In this document: positions 50,962 through 60,373 of the stretch, in pieces
Numbering within the stretch: position 1 is the stretch's first letter
How the letters are laid out: every line of letters starts with the position of its first letter
Origin: Streptomyces sp. cg36
GTDB taxonomy: Bacteria; Actinomycetota; Actinomycetes; Streptomycetales; Streptomycetaceae
DNA: 64,000 nucleotides
Assembly (NCBI RefSeq): GCF_041080675.1
Contig: NZ_CP163520.1
Location: forward strand, 7,221,501 to 7,285,500
Direction: 5' to 3'
Notes under the pieces: model-generated
What the model saw: only the letters and a program-made list of their open reading frames with translations
Databases searched by the model: none
What the model was told of the DNA's origin: nothing
Position numbers and translations under genes: made by a program

Positions 50962-53238
50962 TCAGGGGGCCGGCGGGGCGGTGCCTCCGGCCACCGCGGC
51001 CAGCCTGCGGAACGCCTCGTTGGCCGCCGTCGCGTCGCCCACCGCCAGATTGACGCGGGCGAAGTCGCTCAGCACGTTCCGGTACGCCTCCGCGTGCGCG
51101 CCCGGGTCCTGGCCGTACAGCCGTTCGTACGCCTCGACCGCCAGGGCGCAGGCGGCGACCGCCTCGGAGTTGTCGGGCAGGACCGGGTCGTACAGCCCGC
51201 CCGCCAGGGAGTGGAGCGCCTGGGCGGCGGTGGCCAGCCGGTCCGCCGGGGTCCGCTCGCTGGCGACGGCCACCCGCAGCCAGCGCAGGCATCCGGCGAC
51301 GTCGTCGTGGTCGTTCATGGCGATCTGGGCGACCCGCAGCACCGCCTCGACGTGTCCGGCCGAGGCCGCCGCCGTCCACCAGCGCTCGGCCTCGGCCCGC
51401 TCACCGCGCTCGTACAGCAGCTCCGCCAGCCGGTCCGCGCAGAGCGCCTCGCCCGAGTCGGCGGCCGGTCGCAGGGAGTGGACGAACCCGGAGCCGCGGG
51501 GGGTGCGCGAGCCGGTGAAGCCGTCCGGCTCGCCGAGCCGTTCGGCGGCCGTCCGCCACCAGCGCTCGGCCTCCTCCGCCCGGCCGTCGCGGGCGAGGAG
51601 CGCGCCCAGATAGAACGCGGCGCGGCTGTTGCCGCGCTCGGCCGACCCGCGCCACCAGCGCTCGGCGCCCGCCGGGTCGCCCGCCTCGTGCCGCAGGAAC
51701 CCCAGGTGCACCGCCGACTCGGTGTCGCCGTCCCCGGCCGCGCGGGTCCACAGCTCCTCGGCCTCGGCGGTGCGGCCCTGCCCGTTGAGGAGCACGGCGA
51801 GGTTCTGTGCCGCGTTCGGATACCCGTTGGCGGCGGCGAGCCGCCACAGCGTCTCGGCCTGGGCGTGGTCGCCCCGCCGGGCCACCAGGGCGCCGAGCCC
51901 GACCGCGCCCGCCCAGTCGCCCTGGTCCATCGCGCGCCGGTACCAGCGCTCGGCCGCCGCCGTGTCCTCGCGCTGGAGCGCCACCATGCCGAGGTTGTTG
52001 AAGGCGGCGGCCACCCGGCGCTCGCCCGCGAGGGCGTACCAGCGCTCGGCGCCCGCCAGATCGCGCTGGTCGTGCAGCAGCTTGCCCAGGGCGAAGGCGG
52101 CTGGTCCGCTGCCCGCGTCGGCGGCGGCCCGGTAGGCCGCCGCGGCCTCCCGGTGACGGCCCGCCGCCAGCTCCCGGTCGCCCCGCTCGCGGTGGCGCGC
52201 CGCATCCGGGGGCTCCGGGTCGGGGCCGGAGCGTGCCGGGCCCCGCAGCACGGCCGTGCCGTCCGCCGAGGTGTGCGCGGCGCTCCCGAAGGTGCGCTCC
52301 CCGTCGTCCGTACCCGGCACCCGGTCGGGCCTGGCCGGGTCGAAGTGGTCCGGGAACAGCTCGTGCACCGGGGCCGGGGTGCGCCCGCCGCCGGGGTGGT
52401 AGGTGGTGGTGCCGGTCTGCCCGGTCAGGTCGAGCCGCCAGTGCGGCCTCTCGGTGCGCCCGGCGCAGACGACCTCGGCCTCCAGCCGCCAGCGCAGCCA
52501 CTGCGGGGCGGCGGTCACCGGGGCGAGCACCAGGGTGGCGCTCTCGCCCGCGCGCACGGTCAGCGGCAGCGCGGGCGCGGCGGGCGACAGCGGACGGGGC
52601 GCCACCGGGCCCTCGTCGAGCGGCACCACGAAGTCGGGCCGGGCGAGCGGCCGGTACGCGGCCACCGAGCGCTGCAGGGACTCCAGCAGGTCGGGGCTGA
52701 GCACCATCTCGGGCACCTTCCGGTGCGCCAAGCTGATGCCGTCCACGACGAGCGGTACCTGCTCGGTGGCGCGCGCGTCCAGCCGTACGAGGGTGACGTC
52801 GTCGGGGCCCTCGGCGGTCAGGGTGAGCACCAGGTTGTGGCCGGTCAGCGGAATGTGCACGGCTTCCGAGCCCGCCCCGCTGCCGGGCGGCCCGAGCAGC
52901 GCGACATGGGTGAGCGTCGTGACCCGCAGGGTGTACGGCACGTCCTCGGGCAGCCCGGACGCCGCCACCTCGCGCACGGGCCGCTGCATCGCGTACATCA
53001 GTCCGCCGCCGCTGTCGGGCTCGGGCTCGGGCGCGGGCCTCGGCGCCGGGGCCGGGCGGGGCGCGGGGGACGCGGCGCGGCGCAGGGCCACGGCCGCGGA
53101 CACCGCGCCGACCACGACGACGGCCGCCCATGGCTGCCAGGCCGTCACCGAGGCAGCGAGCAGCACCGCCGCGCCCACCACCAGCGGAACCGTCGCGGTC
53201 AGGGCCGCGGCGCGCAGGGCGCGTGCCGACGCCATCAC
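50962..53238 (-). CDS. membrane-anchored Sel1/TPR-repeat protein
   Basis: 758 residues starting at GTG-ATG; the upstream gene's TGA lies within that GTGATG, so translation is coupled. Two N-terminal membrane helices (about 8-45) are followed by a Pro-rich segment, a beta-rich region similar in style to the preceding gene's product (RVTTLTHVAL, VHIPLTGHNLVLTLT), and from about 385 a series of some ten 36-residue Sel1/TPR repeats with the core AERWYRRAMDQGDWAGAVGLG. Sel1 proteins are scaffolds for protein complexes. It forms an operon with the gene at 53235. Confidence 0.85.
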   Translation of the reverse strand: MMASARALRAAALTATVPLVVGAAVLLAASVTAWQPWAAVVVVGAVSAAVALRRAASPAPRPAPAPRPAPEPEPDSGGGLMYAMQRPVREVAASGLPEDVPYTLRVTTLTHVALLGPPGSGAGSEAVHIPLTGHNLVLTLTAEGPDDVTLVRLDARATEQVPLVVDGISLAHRKVPEMVLSPDLLESLQRSVAAYRPLARPDFVVPLDEGPVAPRPLSPAAPALPLTVRAGESATLVLAPVTAAPQWLRWRLEAEVVCAGRTERPHWRLDLTGQTGTTTYHPGGGRTPAPVHELFPDHFDPARPDRVPGTDDGERTFGSAAHTSADGTAVLRGPARSGPDPEPPDAARHRERGDRELAAGRHREAAAAYRAAADAGSGPAAFALGKLLHDQRDLAGAERWYALAGERRVAAAFNNLGMVALQREDTAAAERWYRRAMDQGDWAGAVGLGALVARRGDHAQAETLWRLAAANGYPNAAQNLAVLLNGQGRTAEAEELWTRAAGDGDTESAVHLGFLRHEAGDPAGAERWWRGSAERGNSRAAFYLGALLARDGRAEEAERWWRTAAERLGEPDGFTGSRTPRGSGFVHSLRPAADSGEALCADRLAELLYERGERAEAERWWTAAASAGHVEAVLRVAQIAMNDHDDVAGCLRWLRVAVASERTPADRLATAAQALHSLAGGLYDPVLPDNSEAVAACALAVEAYERLYGQDPGAHAEAYRNVLSDFARVNLAVGDATAANEAFRRLAAVAGGTAPPAP

Positions 53239-53912
53239 GGCGCCGGTCGCGCGTGGCGGGCGGCGGTCCGCAGCGGGCGTCCGCCGAGGTCGACCCGGAG
53301 GCTGCCGCCCCGGCCCGCGCAGGACCAGTCCAGCCACAGCACCCACCGCACGTCACCGGAGTCCGTGGTCACCTCCAGGTCCAGCACCTCCACCTCGTCG
53401 CGCGCCACCTGGTACGGGAAGTCGCTCGACCCGAGGGCCCGCACCCGGGGCGGGTCCGTGTCGAGCAGCACCTCGAAGCGCCGTACCGGAACCTCGGCCG
53501 CGTGCCGTGAGAGGTCCCCGGAGCGGTCCGCGCGGGAGATCACCTCGGCGCGCAGATCGGTGAGCACCACGGGCAGCTCTCCCGTCCCGGTGACGACCAG
53601 GCGGACGGTGTGCCCGCTGGCGGGGACCTCCACCACCCGGTCGCCGTCGGCGAGCACCACGTAGTCCTGGTTGCGGATCCGCAGCGAGACCAGGGGCGGG
53701 GTCACGGCGGCGGACGCGCCGCGGCGCCGCGCCAGCCGGTCGCTGACCCGGCGGGGGAGGTCCTGGCTCAGATAGGCGGCGGCAGCCGCGGCGGCCACCC
53801 CGCCGGACCAGGACAGCGCCCCGCCCGGCGCCCACACCAGGGCCGCGCCGGCCGCCGCCGCTGCCGCGCCGCCGATCAGCCAGGCCCGTGCGCCCACCCT
53901 TGAATCCGTCAT
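53235..53912 (-). CDS. conserved-type membrane protein, partner of the Sel1/TPR protein
   Basis: 225 residues. Two hydrophobic segments (about 9-27 and 33-48) lead to a soluble beta-rich domain with repeated VxLRIRNQDYVVLADGDR-like strands. Its TGA is embedded in the start GTGATG of the downstream TPR gene. The soluble domain resembles the middle region of that neighbour, so the two may form a heteromeric complex at the membrane. I do not recognise a named family. Confidence 0.75.
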   Translation of the reverse strand: MTDSRVGARAWLIGGAAAAAAGAALVWAPGGALSWSGGVAAAAAAAYLSQDLPRRVSDRLARRRGASAAVTPPLVSLRIRNQDYVVLADGDRVVEVPASGHTVRLVVTGTGELPVVLTDLRAEVISRADRSGDLSRHAAEVPVRRFEVLLDTDPPRVRALGSSDFPYQVARDEVEVLDLEVTTDSGDVRWVLWLDWSCAGRGGSLRVDLGGRPLRTAARHARPAP

Positions 53913-53986
53913 CGCGCCCCGCCCCCCGTACGCCGTGCCGCCCCGTCGGCAACACCGTATCCGGGCGGCGGGAGCATGTCAGACGG

Positions 53987-54643
53987 TCAGTGATTCAACT
54001 CGGCTTTCACGTCCGCCACTTGGGGGCCGGTGTCCTTGGCCGGGAGCGACCAGCGGTCGGCGGAGTCAGTGCCGTCCGTGTAGCTGATCCTGCCGCCCGC
54101 CGCCTGTGCGGGCGTGAGGTCGAAGACCTTGGCGCGCACCTCGTGGGCGCCCGGCTGGATGGGGCCGTAGTGGCCGTACTTGCCGAGCGCGACCCGGGCG
54201 GCGTTGCCCGCGTCCGCGGCGACGAGCCGTCCGTCGGGGGCGATCCAGTGCCAGCCGCCGCCCTTGGCGAGGGTGGTCTCGGCGGCCGGGTTGGCGCTCA
54301 GGGACTTCTCGTCCATCGTCACCACGGCGAACGTGCCGTACTTCGACGTCCGGCCGCCGCCCTCCTTGACGTAGACGACGGTCATCGGGGTGATCTCCAG
54401 GATGCCCACGGTGTTGGCTCCCACCGTCCGCGACGGCTCGCCCAGGGCCTGGGCGACGGTGCCGGGCGAGGGGTCGGTGCCGGAGCCGCCGCCGGGGTCG
54501 GCCGCGGGCGGGGCGGTGGGCGACGGGGCGGTGGTCGTGGGCGTGGTGGCGGACGGCGACTTGGCGCCCGTGTCGTTCTGGCACGCGGCCAGGGCGAGGC
54601 AGGCGGTGGCGGTCAGGGCGGCGGCGAGCAGGCTCTTGCGCAT
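53987..54643 (-). CDS. secreted lipoprotein of unknown function
   Basis: 218 residues from the ATG after GGGGGGACACC. It has a lipoprotein signal peptide with lipobox LAAC (Cys21), then a 35-residue Ser/Thr/Pro linker and a globular domain of about 150 residues with no Cys. Segments such as ILEITPMTVVYVKEGGG and GPIQPGAHEVRAKVFDLTPAQ suggest an immunoglobulin-like beta fold, as in several streptomycete lipoproteins. No enzymatic motif. It stands alone. Confidence 0.85.
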   Translation of the reverse strand: MRKSLLAAALTATACLALAACQNDTGAKSPSATTPTTTAPSPTAPPAADPGGGSGTDPSPGTVAQALGEPSRTVGANTVGILEITPMTVVYVKEGGGRTSKYGTFAVVTMDEKSLSANPAAETTLAKGGGWHWIAPDGRLVAADAGNAARVALGKYGHYGPIQPGAHEVRAKVFDLTPAQAAGGRISYTDGTDSADRWSLPAKDTGPQVADVKAELNH

Positions 54644-54753
54644 GGTGTCCCCCCGGAGGTCTGGTACGCACGGTGACCGTACCGCCACACAGCGGGAGCG
54701 TGGGGCGCGGTCACCGAACCGGGACGAACAGCGGACCGGAGCGGTGAAATGCG

Positions 54754-54855
54754 CACCGGCCGACGGCAATCGACGTCGGCCGGTGGTGTCCGGGGGGCTG
54801 AGGGGGGGGATTGCGGCGGCGGTCGGCCGGCCCCGTGATCCGGCCGACCGCCGCC
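54754..54855 (-). terminator. tandem terminator hairpins after the SH3-like secreted protein
   Basis: Two perfect stems lie in series: a 12-bp stem at 54754-54765/54774-54785 and a 16-bp stem at 54815-54830/54840-54855. The larger begins eight bases beyond the stop of the minus-strand gene at 54863. They separate it from the lipoprotein gene. Confidence 0.75.
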
Positions 54856-54862
54856 CGTCCGC

Positions 54863-55237
54863 TCAGCAGTGCGGCAGCCCCTGCGGCGGGTCGTGCGGGG
54901 TGTTGACGTTGCCGCCCCACACGTACACGTCGTCGAGGTAGCGGCTGCCGGTCCACACCGCCCCGCTGTACCAGACGTTGGTGTGGTGTCCGCCGGAGTT
55001 GACGTCGTCGCCGCGCGTCCAGCAGTCCACGTCCATCGGGCGGCTGCGCGTCGTGGTGTACACGACGGTGCCCTTGCGCACGTGCGGCGTGGTGCGCACA
55101 TTGCTGTTGGCGTCGACGCCGTACGTGCCCCGCACCGCGGGCCGTTCGGCCGCGGTCGCCTGCACGACACCGGTTCCCGTCACCGCGCACACCGCCACCA
55201 GCAGGCCCGCGAGCGTGCCCCTGCGCAGGTCGAACAT
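54863..55237 (-). CDS. small secreted SH3-like protein
   Basis: 124 residues from the ATG after GAAGGGGGA. A signal peptide (1 to about 32, ending QATAAE) precedes a domain typical of bacterial SH3-like proteins: DANSNVRTTPHVRKGTVVYTT, then CWTRGDDVNSGG and DDVYVWGGNVNTP. Two Cys in the mature part may form a disulfide. Such domains bind cell-wall or surface ligands. Upstream starts in the same frame would place a charged tail before the signal peptide and were rejected. Confidence 0.88.
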   Translation of the reverse strand: MFDLRRGTLAGLLVAVCAVTGTGVVQATAAERPAVRGTYGVDANSNVRTTPHVRKGTVVYTTTRSRPMDVDCWTRGDDVNSGGHHTNVWYSGAVWTGSRYLDDVYVWGGNVNTPHDPPQGLPHC

Positions 55238-55425
55238 GTCGTTCCCCCTTCTTCGGCCGTGGCAGGTCGTCGCCACGCGCACCCATGGTGGGTCCGGCAC
55301 CCCGCCCGGGGCGTCAAACCACCGTGGTGAAAGGGGGTAAACCTTTGCGGTATGCATATACCTCGGTCACCGGGAAGTGCCCTGATTCATGGGCGATATG
55401 ACGGCACGGTAGATGTGACGGTTCG

Positions 55426-56094
55426 TCAGAACGCGGCGATCGTCCCGGGGGCGCGCTCCGCGCGGCTGAGCGCGCGCAGCACCGCCGTCGGACCGTGGCG
55501 GCGCGCCGCGAGCCGGGCGAGCAGATCGATCACGGTGTCCGTGGCGGACGGCGGCAGGACCGGGGCGGCGATGCCCGTGCTGACCGCCAGGTCGTCGCTG
55601 TGCACGGCGATCTCCATCATGCGGGTGGTGAGGAAGTCGTCGAGCCGCAGCGACCACGGGCCCCACAGCCCGATGCGCACCGGACGGTTCCCGGCCGCCG
55701 CCAGGGCGACCGCCGACTCGGCCACCGCCGAGTCGACCCGGTCCGCCAGGGCGTGCGGGCCGACGGCGGCGTCCTGCTCGCCACCGCTCCTGATCCGTAC
55801 GCTGATCTCGTCGTCGAGCCCCGCCCCGATCCACTCCACCCGCTCGTAGTGCCCCAGCAGCGACACCACCGGCTCCTCGGGCACGGGCGCGGCCAGCGCC
55901 TCGGGGACGGACAGGATCTGGTACGCCAGATGGCCCGCCAGCGCGCCGACGCCGAACTCCGCCAGCGCGCTCGGCCCGGCCCAGGCCGCCTCGACCGCCG
56001 GGTCGCGCAGCAGCGCCGGGACCGAGCGGGCCAGGACCAGGAAGTCGTGCCGGACGGACGGGGACAGCGGAGGGCCGAACTCGGAAGAGGTCAT
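55426..56094 (-). CDS. mycothiol-dependent maleylpyruvate isomerase-like (DinB-fold) protein
   Basis: 222 residues. The pattern fits the MDMPI/DinB four-helix fold: GALAGHLAYQ holds one His ligand and MMEIAVHSDDLAVSTG another with the following Asp pair; these usually bind a divalent metal and mycothiol. The gene starts 24 bases after the P450 gene in the same direction and is probably the last gene of the rppA operon, where it could detoxify or modify a quinone or aromatic product. That link is inferred from position only. Confidence 0.85.
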   Translation of the reverse strand: MTSSEFGPPLSPSVRHDFLVLARSVPALLRDPAVEAAWAGPSALAEFGVGALAGHLAYQILSVPEALAAPVPEEPVVSLLGHYERVEWIGAGLDDEISVRIRSGGEQDAAVGPHALADRVDSAVAESAVALAAAGNRPVRIGLWGPWSLRLDDFLTTRMMEIAVHSDDLAVSTGIAAPVLPPSATDTVIDLLARLAARRHGPTAVLRALSRAERAPGTIAAF

Positions 56095-56118
56095 CGGGCC
56101 ACCCTCGCGCCCCCGCCC

Positions 56119-57351
56119 TCACCAGGCAAGGGGCAGCGTCTCCGGGCCCCGGTTGATCGAGCCGCGCCGCCAGCGCACCTCCTCCGGCGCCACCGCGAGA
56201 CGCAGTCCGGGCGCCCGGCGCAGCAGCGTGGCGAGGATGACCTCGCACTGCATCCGGGTCAGCGACGCCCCCAGGCAGTAGTGGGCGCCGTGGCCGAAGG
56301 CGAGGTTGGGGGACTCGTCGCGGGCGAGGTCGAGCCGGTCCGGCGCGCTGTACACCTGCGGGTCGCGGTTGGCGGCCAGGTACGACACGTACACCGCGTC
56401 GCCCGCCCGGACCACGACGTCGCCCACCGGCACGTCCTCGGTGGCGATCCGGGGCAGTCCCACGCCGTTGCGCTGCGGGATGAACCGCAGCAACTCCTCG
56501 ATGGCGGTGGGCAGCAGCTCCGGTTCCTCCCGCAGCCGGGCCAGCTGCTCGGGGTGGGTCAGCAGGGCGTACACCATGGTGGAGCACTGGTTGCGGACCT
56601 GGTCCAGGGCGTTGAGGACGATCATCACGGCGAGCGAGATCAGCTCGGGGCCGCTGAGGGCGCCCTCGGCGCGGGCCGCGACCAGCTCGCTGAACAGGTC
56701 GTCGCCCGGATGCTCCAGGCGGTGTCCGGCCAACTGCCGGAAGTACCCGGCGATCTCGCCCTTGACCGCGTTGCCCTCCTCCAGGGTGTGGTCGCTGGAG
56801 AGGATCACGGCCCGCCACTCCTGGAGCCGCCCGAGGTCGGCGGCGGGCACCCCGAGGAGCGCGCCGATCACCCGCTCCGGCATCGGGCCGGTCACCCGGC
56901 CCGCGAGATCGGCCGGCGGCCCCTGCGCCAGCATCCCGCCGACCAGCTCCTCGGCGATCGCCTCGGCCGCCACCCGCAGGGTCGCCACCCGCTTGCGGTT
57001 GAAGGTCCGGGCGAGCAGCCGCCGCAGCCGGGTGTGGTCGGGCGGATCGGTGCGGCCGATGCCGCCGGCCGGTGCCACCGTGTGCGGGGTCATGCCGGTC
57101 ACCGGCCGGTCGACGGTCAGCGCCCGGCTGAACCGGGCGTCCGAGGTGACCTCCTTGACGTCCTGGTAGCGGGTCACCAGCCAGGCGGTCCCCTCGCCGA
57201 AGCGCATCCGCACCCGGGCCACCGGCTCCTCGCGCAGCAGCCGGTGCAGCAGCGGGTCGAACTCCAGCGCGTCCAGGTGCTCCACCGGCCAGAAGTGCGC
57301 CCCGGCCGCGTCGGCGCCCGGCGCGGGACCGGTGCGTACGTCCTCGCTCAT
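56119..57351 (-). CDS. cytochrome P450, second in the rppA locus (CYP158-like)
   Basis: 410 residues; ATG overlaps the cupin stop by 4 bases. Heme ligand motif FGHGAHYCLGASL (Cys near 360), EELLRFIP for the ExxR helix with R in LPRIA, and NLAFGHG are clear. The I-helix reads VLNALDQVRNQCSTM: the usual acid-Thr pair for oxygen activation is missing, as known for CYP158 enzymes that couple flaviolin. It shares many segments with the P450 domain at 58022. Likely role: oxidative coupling or tailoring of naphthoquinones. Confidence 0.93.
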   Translation of the reverse strand: MSEDVRTGPAPGADAAGAHFWPVEHLDALEFDPLLHRLLREEPVARVRMRFGEGTAWLVTRYQDVKEVTSDARFSRALTVDRPVTGMTPHTVAPAGGIGRTDPPDHTRLRRLLARTFNRKRVATLRVAAEAIAEELVGGMLAQGPPADLAGRVTGPMPERVIGALLGVPAADLGRLQEWRAVILSSDHTLEEGNAVKGEIAGYFRQLAGHRLEHPGDDLFSELVAARAEGALSGPELISLAVMIVLNALDQVRNQCSTMVYALLTHPEQLARLREEPELLPTAIEELLRFIPQRNGVGLPRIATEDVPVGDVVVRAGDAVYVSYLAANRDPQVYSAPDRLDLARDESPNLAFGHGAHYCLGASLTRMQCEVILATLLRRAPGLRLAVAPEEVRWRRGSINRGPETLPLAW

Positions 57352-57932
57352 GACGTCACCCGCGCCCCCGTCAGCGGCGCCTCGGCGGGCGGTGCGTGGC
57401 GCAGGGGGGTGAGCTGCTCGATGTCGTACCGGACGCGCAGCTCGGCGATGGCGGCCGGGTCGATCGCGCCGCCGCTGTTGAGGATGTCGAGGAGCTCCTC
57501 GAAGTAGCGCTCGTGGTCCGGGGGAGGGGCGGCCTGGAACAGCATGCGGGCGGGGCTGCCGGTCGGGTTGGCGAACGCGTGCGGGCAGCCGGGCGGGACC
57601 AGGATCATCGTCCCGGCCGTCGCCCGGATGTGGCGCTGCCCGGACGGCGACTCCCACTCCCGCCAGTCGTCGAGGGTGCGGACCTTCGGCTCGAAGGCCA
57701 TCACGTCGAGTTCGCCCTCCAGGAGGTAGAAGAGCTCCTCGCTGCGGCTGTGGGCGTGGGCGCCCACGTCGAAGCCGGGCGGCACCACCACCTCGAAGGT
57801 GGAGGCCACGGTCGAGTGCGCGCCGGTGACCTTGAACGTCACCTGCTGGGCGGCGGTCCGGATGGTCCGCCCGCCGCCCGGCGGGATCACCAGACCGTCG
57901 GCCGGGCGGGGGCGGGGGTCGAGATCGTCCAC
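57348..57932 (-). CDS. MomA-like cupin monooxygenase (flaviolin formation)
   Basis: 194 residues from the GTG with GAGGAG seven bases upstream. One cupin fold: HAHSRSEELFYLLEGELDV carries the HxH and Glu metal ligands, and VPPGCPHAFANPTG holds the second-motif His. In streptomycetes a cupin quinone-forming monooxygenase (MomA) next to rppA converts 1,3,6,8-tetrahydroxynaphthalene to flaviolin; position and fold agree with that role. It is coupled to the P450 gene downstream, and 89 bases separate it from the RppA-P450 frame. Confidence 0.9.
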   Translation of the reverse strand: MDDLDPRPRPADGLVIPPGGGRTIRTAAQQVTFKVTGAHSTVASTFEVVVPPGFDVGAHAHSRSEELFYLLEGELDVMAFEPKVRTLDDWREWESPSGQRHIRATAGTMILVPPGCPHAFANPTGSPARMLFQAAPPPDHERYFEELLDILNSGGAIDPAAIAELRVRYDIEQLTPLRHAPPAEAPLTGARVTS

Positions 57933-58021
57933 GGCTGTCTCCTCTCGGTACGGGGGTGGGGGGTCGGTACGAGTGGCCAGGGACGGCCGGGGCGCCGTGC
58001 CGCCCGGCCGCCCGCCGCCCG

Positions 58022-60373
58022 TCACCAGGTGACCGGCAGTTCCTTGGGGCCGCGGATCAGCGCCCCGCGCTCCCACACCAGCTCCCGCTCGGGCACGGCG
58101 AGCCGCAGGTCCGGGAAGCGGTCCCACAGCGAGCGCAGCAGGATCTCCGACTCCATCCGGGCCAGGGTGGCGCCGGGGCAGTAGTGCGGTCCGTGGCCGA
58201 AGGCGACGTGCGGGTTGTGGCCGCGGTCGAAGTCGAGCTGCTCCGGGTCGGCGAAGACCCGCGGGTCGCGGTTGGCGGTCAGGTACGAGACGTACACCGG
58301 GTCGCCGCGCGGGATCAGCACCCCGCCCACCTCGACGTCCTCCAGGGCGATCCGTGACAGGCCCACCGCGTTGCGGTGCGGGATGTAGCGCAGCAGCTCC
58401 TCGACGGCCTGCGGCACCAGCCCCGGCTCGGCGCGCAGCCGGGCCAGGTGGCCGGGCTTGGTGAGCAGCGCGTACACCATGTTCGCGCTGTTGTTGCGGA
58501 CCGCGTGCGCGCCGCCGATCTGGATCAGCACGGCGAGCCCGACGGCCTCGTCCAGCTCCAGGACGCCGCCGTCCACCGCCTCGGCCAGCACACCCGCGAG
58601 GTCCTCGCGCGGCTCGGTGCGCCGCAGGTCGAGCAGCTCGTGGAAGTACGCGGCCATCTCGGCCTTGGCCCGCTCGCTCGCCTCCCGGCCGCGCGCGGCC
58701 GAGATGATGGTGTCCGACCAGTGCGCCATCCGGGACTGGTCCTCGTCGGGCACCCCCATCAGCGCGCACACCATGGCCAGCGGGAACGGCCGGTTGAGGT
58801 GGGCCATCAGGTCGAGCGGACCGCCTTGGCGCTCCATGCGGTCCAGCAGGTCGTCCATCACGTGCTGGGCGCGCTCGCGCAGCCGGCGCATCGAGCGGGC
58901 GGTGAAGGCGCTGGCGACCACCCGGCGCATCCGGGTGTGGTCCGGCGGGTCGGCGAAGCCGACGGCCCCGTCCATCGGGATGAAGTGCGGGGCGAGCCTG
59001 GTGACCTGGCGTCCGACCACGGCCTGGCGGCTGAAGCGCGGGTCGACGGAGACGAACCGCACGTCGTCGTAGCGGGTGGCGAGCCAGGCGTGGCCCTCCC
59101 CGTTGGGGAGTCTGACCTTGGCGACCGGCTCCTCGTGCAGCAGCTTGGCGAGCATCGGGTCGAATTCCAGGCCGGGCAGGTCCGGCGGGGACCAGAAGTG
59201 GGTCTTCGGCTCTGCCATGTCGATCCTTTCGCTTCCGGTCCCGCCGGCGGGGGGACGGTTCTCGGTCGTACGCGGACGGGCCCCGGCCGCGTCGGCGAGG
59301 ACCGCCGTCCGCGGTGCCGGGGCCGGGGCGGCGGTCCAGTGTCCGAGCGCCACTTCGGCGGTGATGCCCGGGCCGAACCCGGCGATGAGGCCCTTGGCCC
59401 GGTGCTCGGCGCCGCCCTCGTCGAAGAGCCGCCCGAGCGCGTCGAGGACGACGGCGCTGGCGATGTTCCCGTACTCGGTGAGGGTGGCCCGGCTGAAGCG
59501 GAACGCCTCCTGGGGGACCTTCAGATAGCGGCACAGGTCGTCGAGGATGCGGGGGCCGCCGGCGTGCACGATGTAGAAGTCCAGGTCCGAGGCGTTCCAG
59601 CCGTGCTGGTCGGCGAGCCGTCCGAGCACCGGCGCCAGCGCCTCCATGGTGCCGGGCACCCGCTTGTCCAGCAGGAAGTGGAAACCCGTCTCCCGTACCG
59701 CGTAGGCGATCCAGTCCTCGGTGTCGGGGACCAGATAGGAGCCGTTGCGCTCCAGCCGGATGCCGTGGCCGCCCGAGCCGCGCACCACGGCGGCGGCCAC
59801 CGCGTCGCCGAAGAGCCCGTTGGAGAGCAGGGTGCCGACGCCCAGGTCGGCGGGCTGGTAGCTGAGCGAGCAGAACTCGCAGGCCACGATGAGGACATGG
59901 GAGCCGGGGTAGGCGGTGCAGAAGTCATGGGCGCGGTTGATCGCGCTGCCGCCCGCGGCGCAGCCGAGCTGGGCGATCGGGACCTGGCGCGTCTCTGGCC
60001 GGAAACCCATGGTGTTGATCAGCCAGGCCGTCAGGGAGGGCATCATGAACCCCGTGCACGACACATAGACGATCAGATCGATGTCCCGCGCCGTCAGTTC
60101 CGCGCTCTCCAGCGCCTGCCGCACCACCTGGGGCACGCGGGCCTTGGCCTCCGCCTCGTACACCTTGTTGCGCGCCTCGAAGCCGGGGTGCTTGAGGGTG
60201 TCCTCCAGGGGCTGTACGAGGTGGCGCTTGGCCACTCCGGTGTTCTCGATCAGGCGTAGTGCCAGGGCGAGCTGGGGATGGTCGGCGTGGACGGTGCGGA
60301 CCAGGTCCAGCGTCTGCTCGGAGGTGATCACATGCTCGGGCACGGCGACGGCGGGTCGGCACAAGACGGCCAT
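58022..60373 (-). CDS. rppA: type III PKS (RppA) fused in frame to a CYP158-like P450
   Basis: One uninterrupted frame of 783 residues. Residues 1 to about 350 are RppA: Cys138, His270 and Asn303 form the chalcone-synthase triad, and Cys106 and Tyr224 match positions known in the S. coelicolor tetrahydroxynaphthalene synthase, which condenses five malonyl-CoA. A 35-residue Ala/Pro/Arg linker follows, and from Met386 (AEPKTHFWSPPDLPG) there is a complete P450 with FGHGPHYCPGATL and an I-helix IGGAHAVRNNSANM lacking the usual Thr, as in CYP158A2. In related species the two are separate genes. A ribosome-site-like AAAGGA before ATG 59218 could also give a free P450. One bifunctional protein or two proteins: both remain possible. 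Confidence 0.88.
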   Translation of the reverse strand: MAVLCRPAVAVPEHVITSEQTLDLVRTVHADHPQLALALRLIENTGVAKRHLVQPLEDTLKHPGFEARNKVYEAEAKARVPQVVRQALESAELTARDIDLIVYVSCTGFMMPSLTAWLINTMGFRPETRQVPIAQLGCAAGGSAINRAHDFCTAYPGSHVLIVACEFCSLSYQPADLGVGTLLSNGLFGDAVAAAVVRGSGGHGIRLERNGSYLVPDTEDWIAYAVRETGFHFLLDKRVPGTMEALAPVLGRLADQHGWNASDLDFYIVHAGGPRILDDLCRYLKVPQEAFRFSRATLTEYGNIASAVVLDALGRLFDEGGAEHRAKGLIAGFGPGITAEVALGHWTAAPAPAPRTAVLADAAGARPRTTENRPPAGGTGSERIDMAEPKTHFWSPPDLPGLEFDPMLAKLLHEEPVAKVRLPNGEGHAWLATRYDDVRFVSVDPRFSRQAVVGRQVTRLAPHFIPMDGAVGFADPPDHTRMRRVVASAFTARSMRRLRERAQHVMDDLLDRMERQGGPLDLMAHLNRPFPLAMVCALMGVPDEDQSRMAHWSDTIISAARGREASERAKAEMAAYFHELLDLRRTEPREDLAGVLAEAVDGGVLELDEAVGLAVLIQIGGAHAVRNNSANMVYALLTKPGHLARLRAEPGLVPQAVEELLRYIPHRNAVGLSRIALEDVEVGGVLIPRGDPVYVSYLTANRDPRVFADPEQLDFDRGHNPHVAFGHGPHYCPGATLARMESEILLRSLWDRFPDLRLAVPERELVWERGALIRGPKELPVTW
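59216..59230 (-). promoter_or_regulatory. possible internal ribosome site and start for the P450 part
   Basis: On the minus strand GAAAGGATCGACATG places AAAGGA six bases before an ATG that begins a normal-length P450 (398 residues). No stop codon separates it from the RppA frame, so it may give a second, shorter product. Confidence 0.45.
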
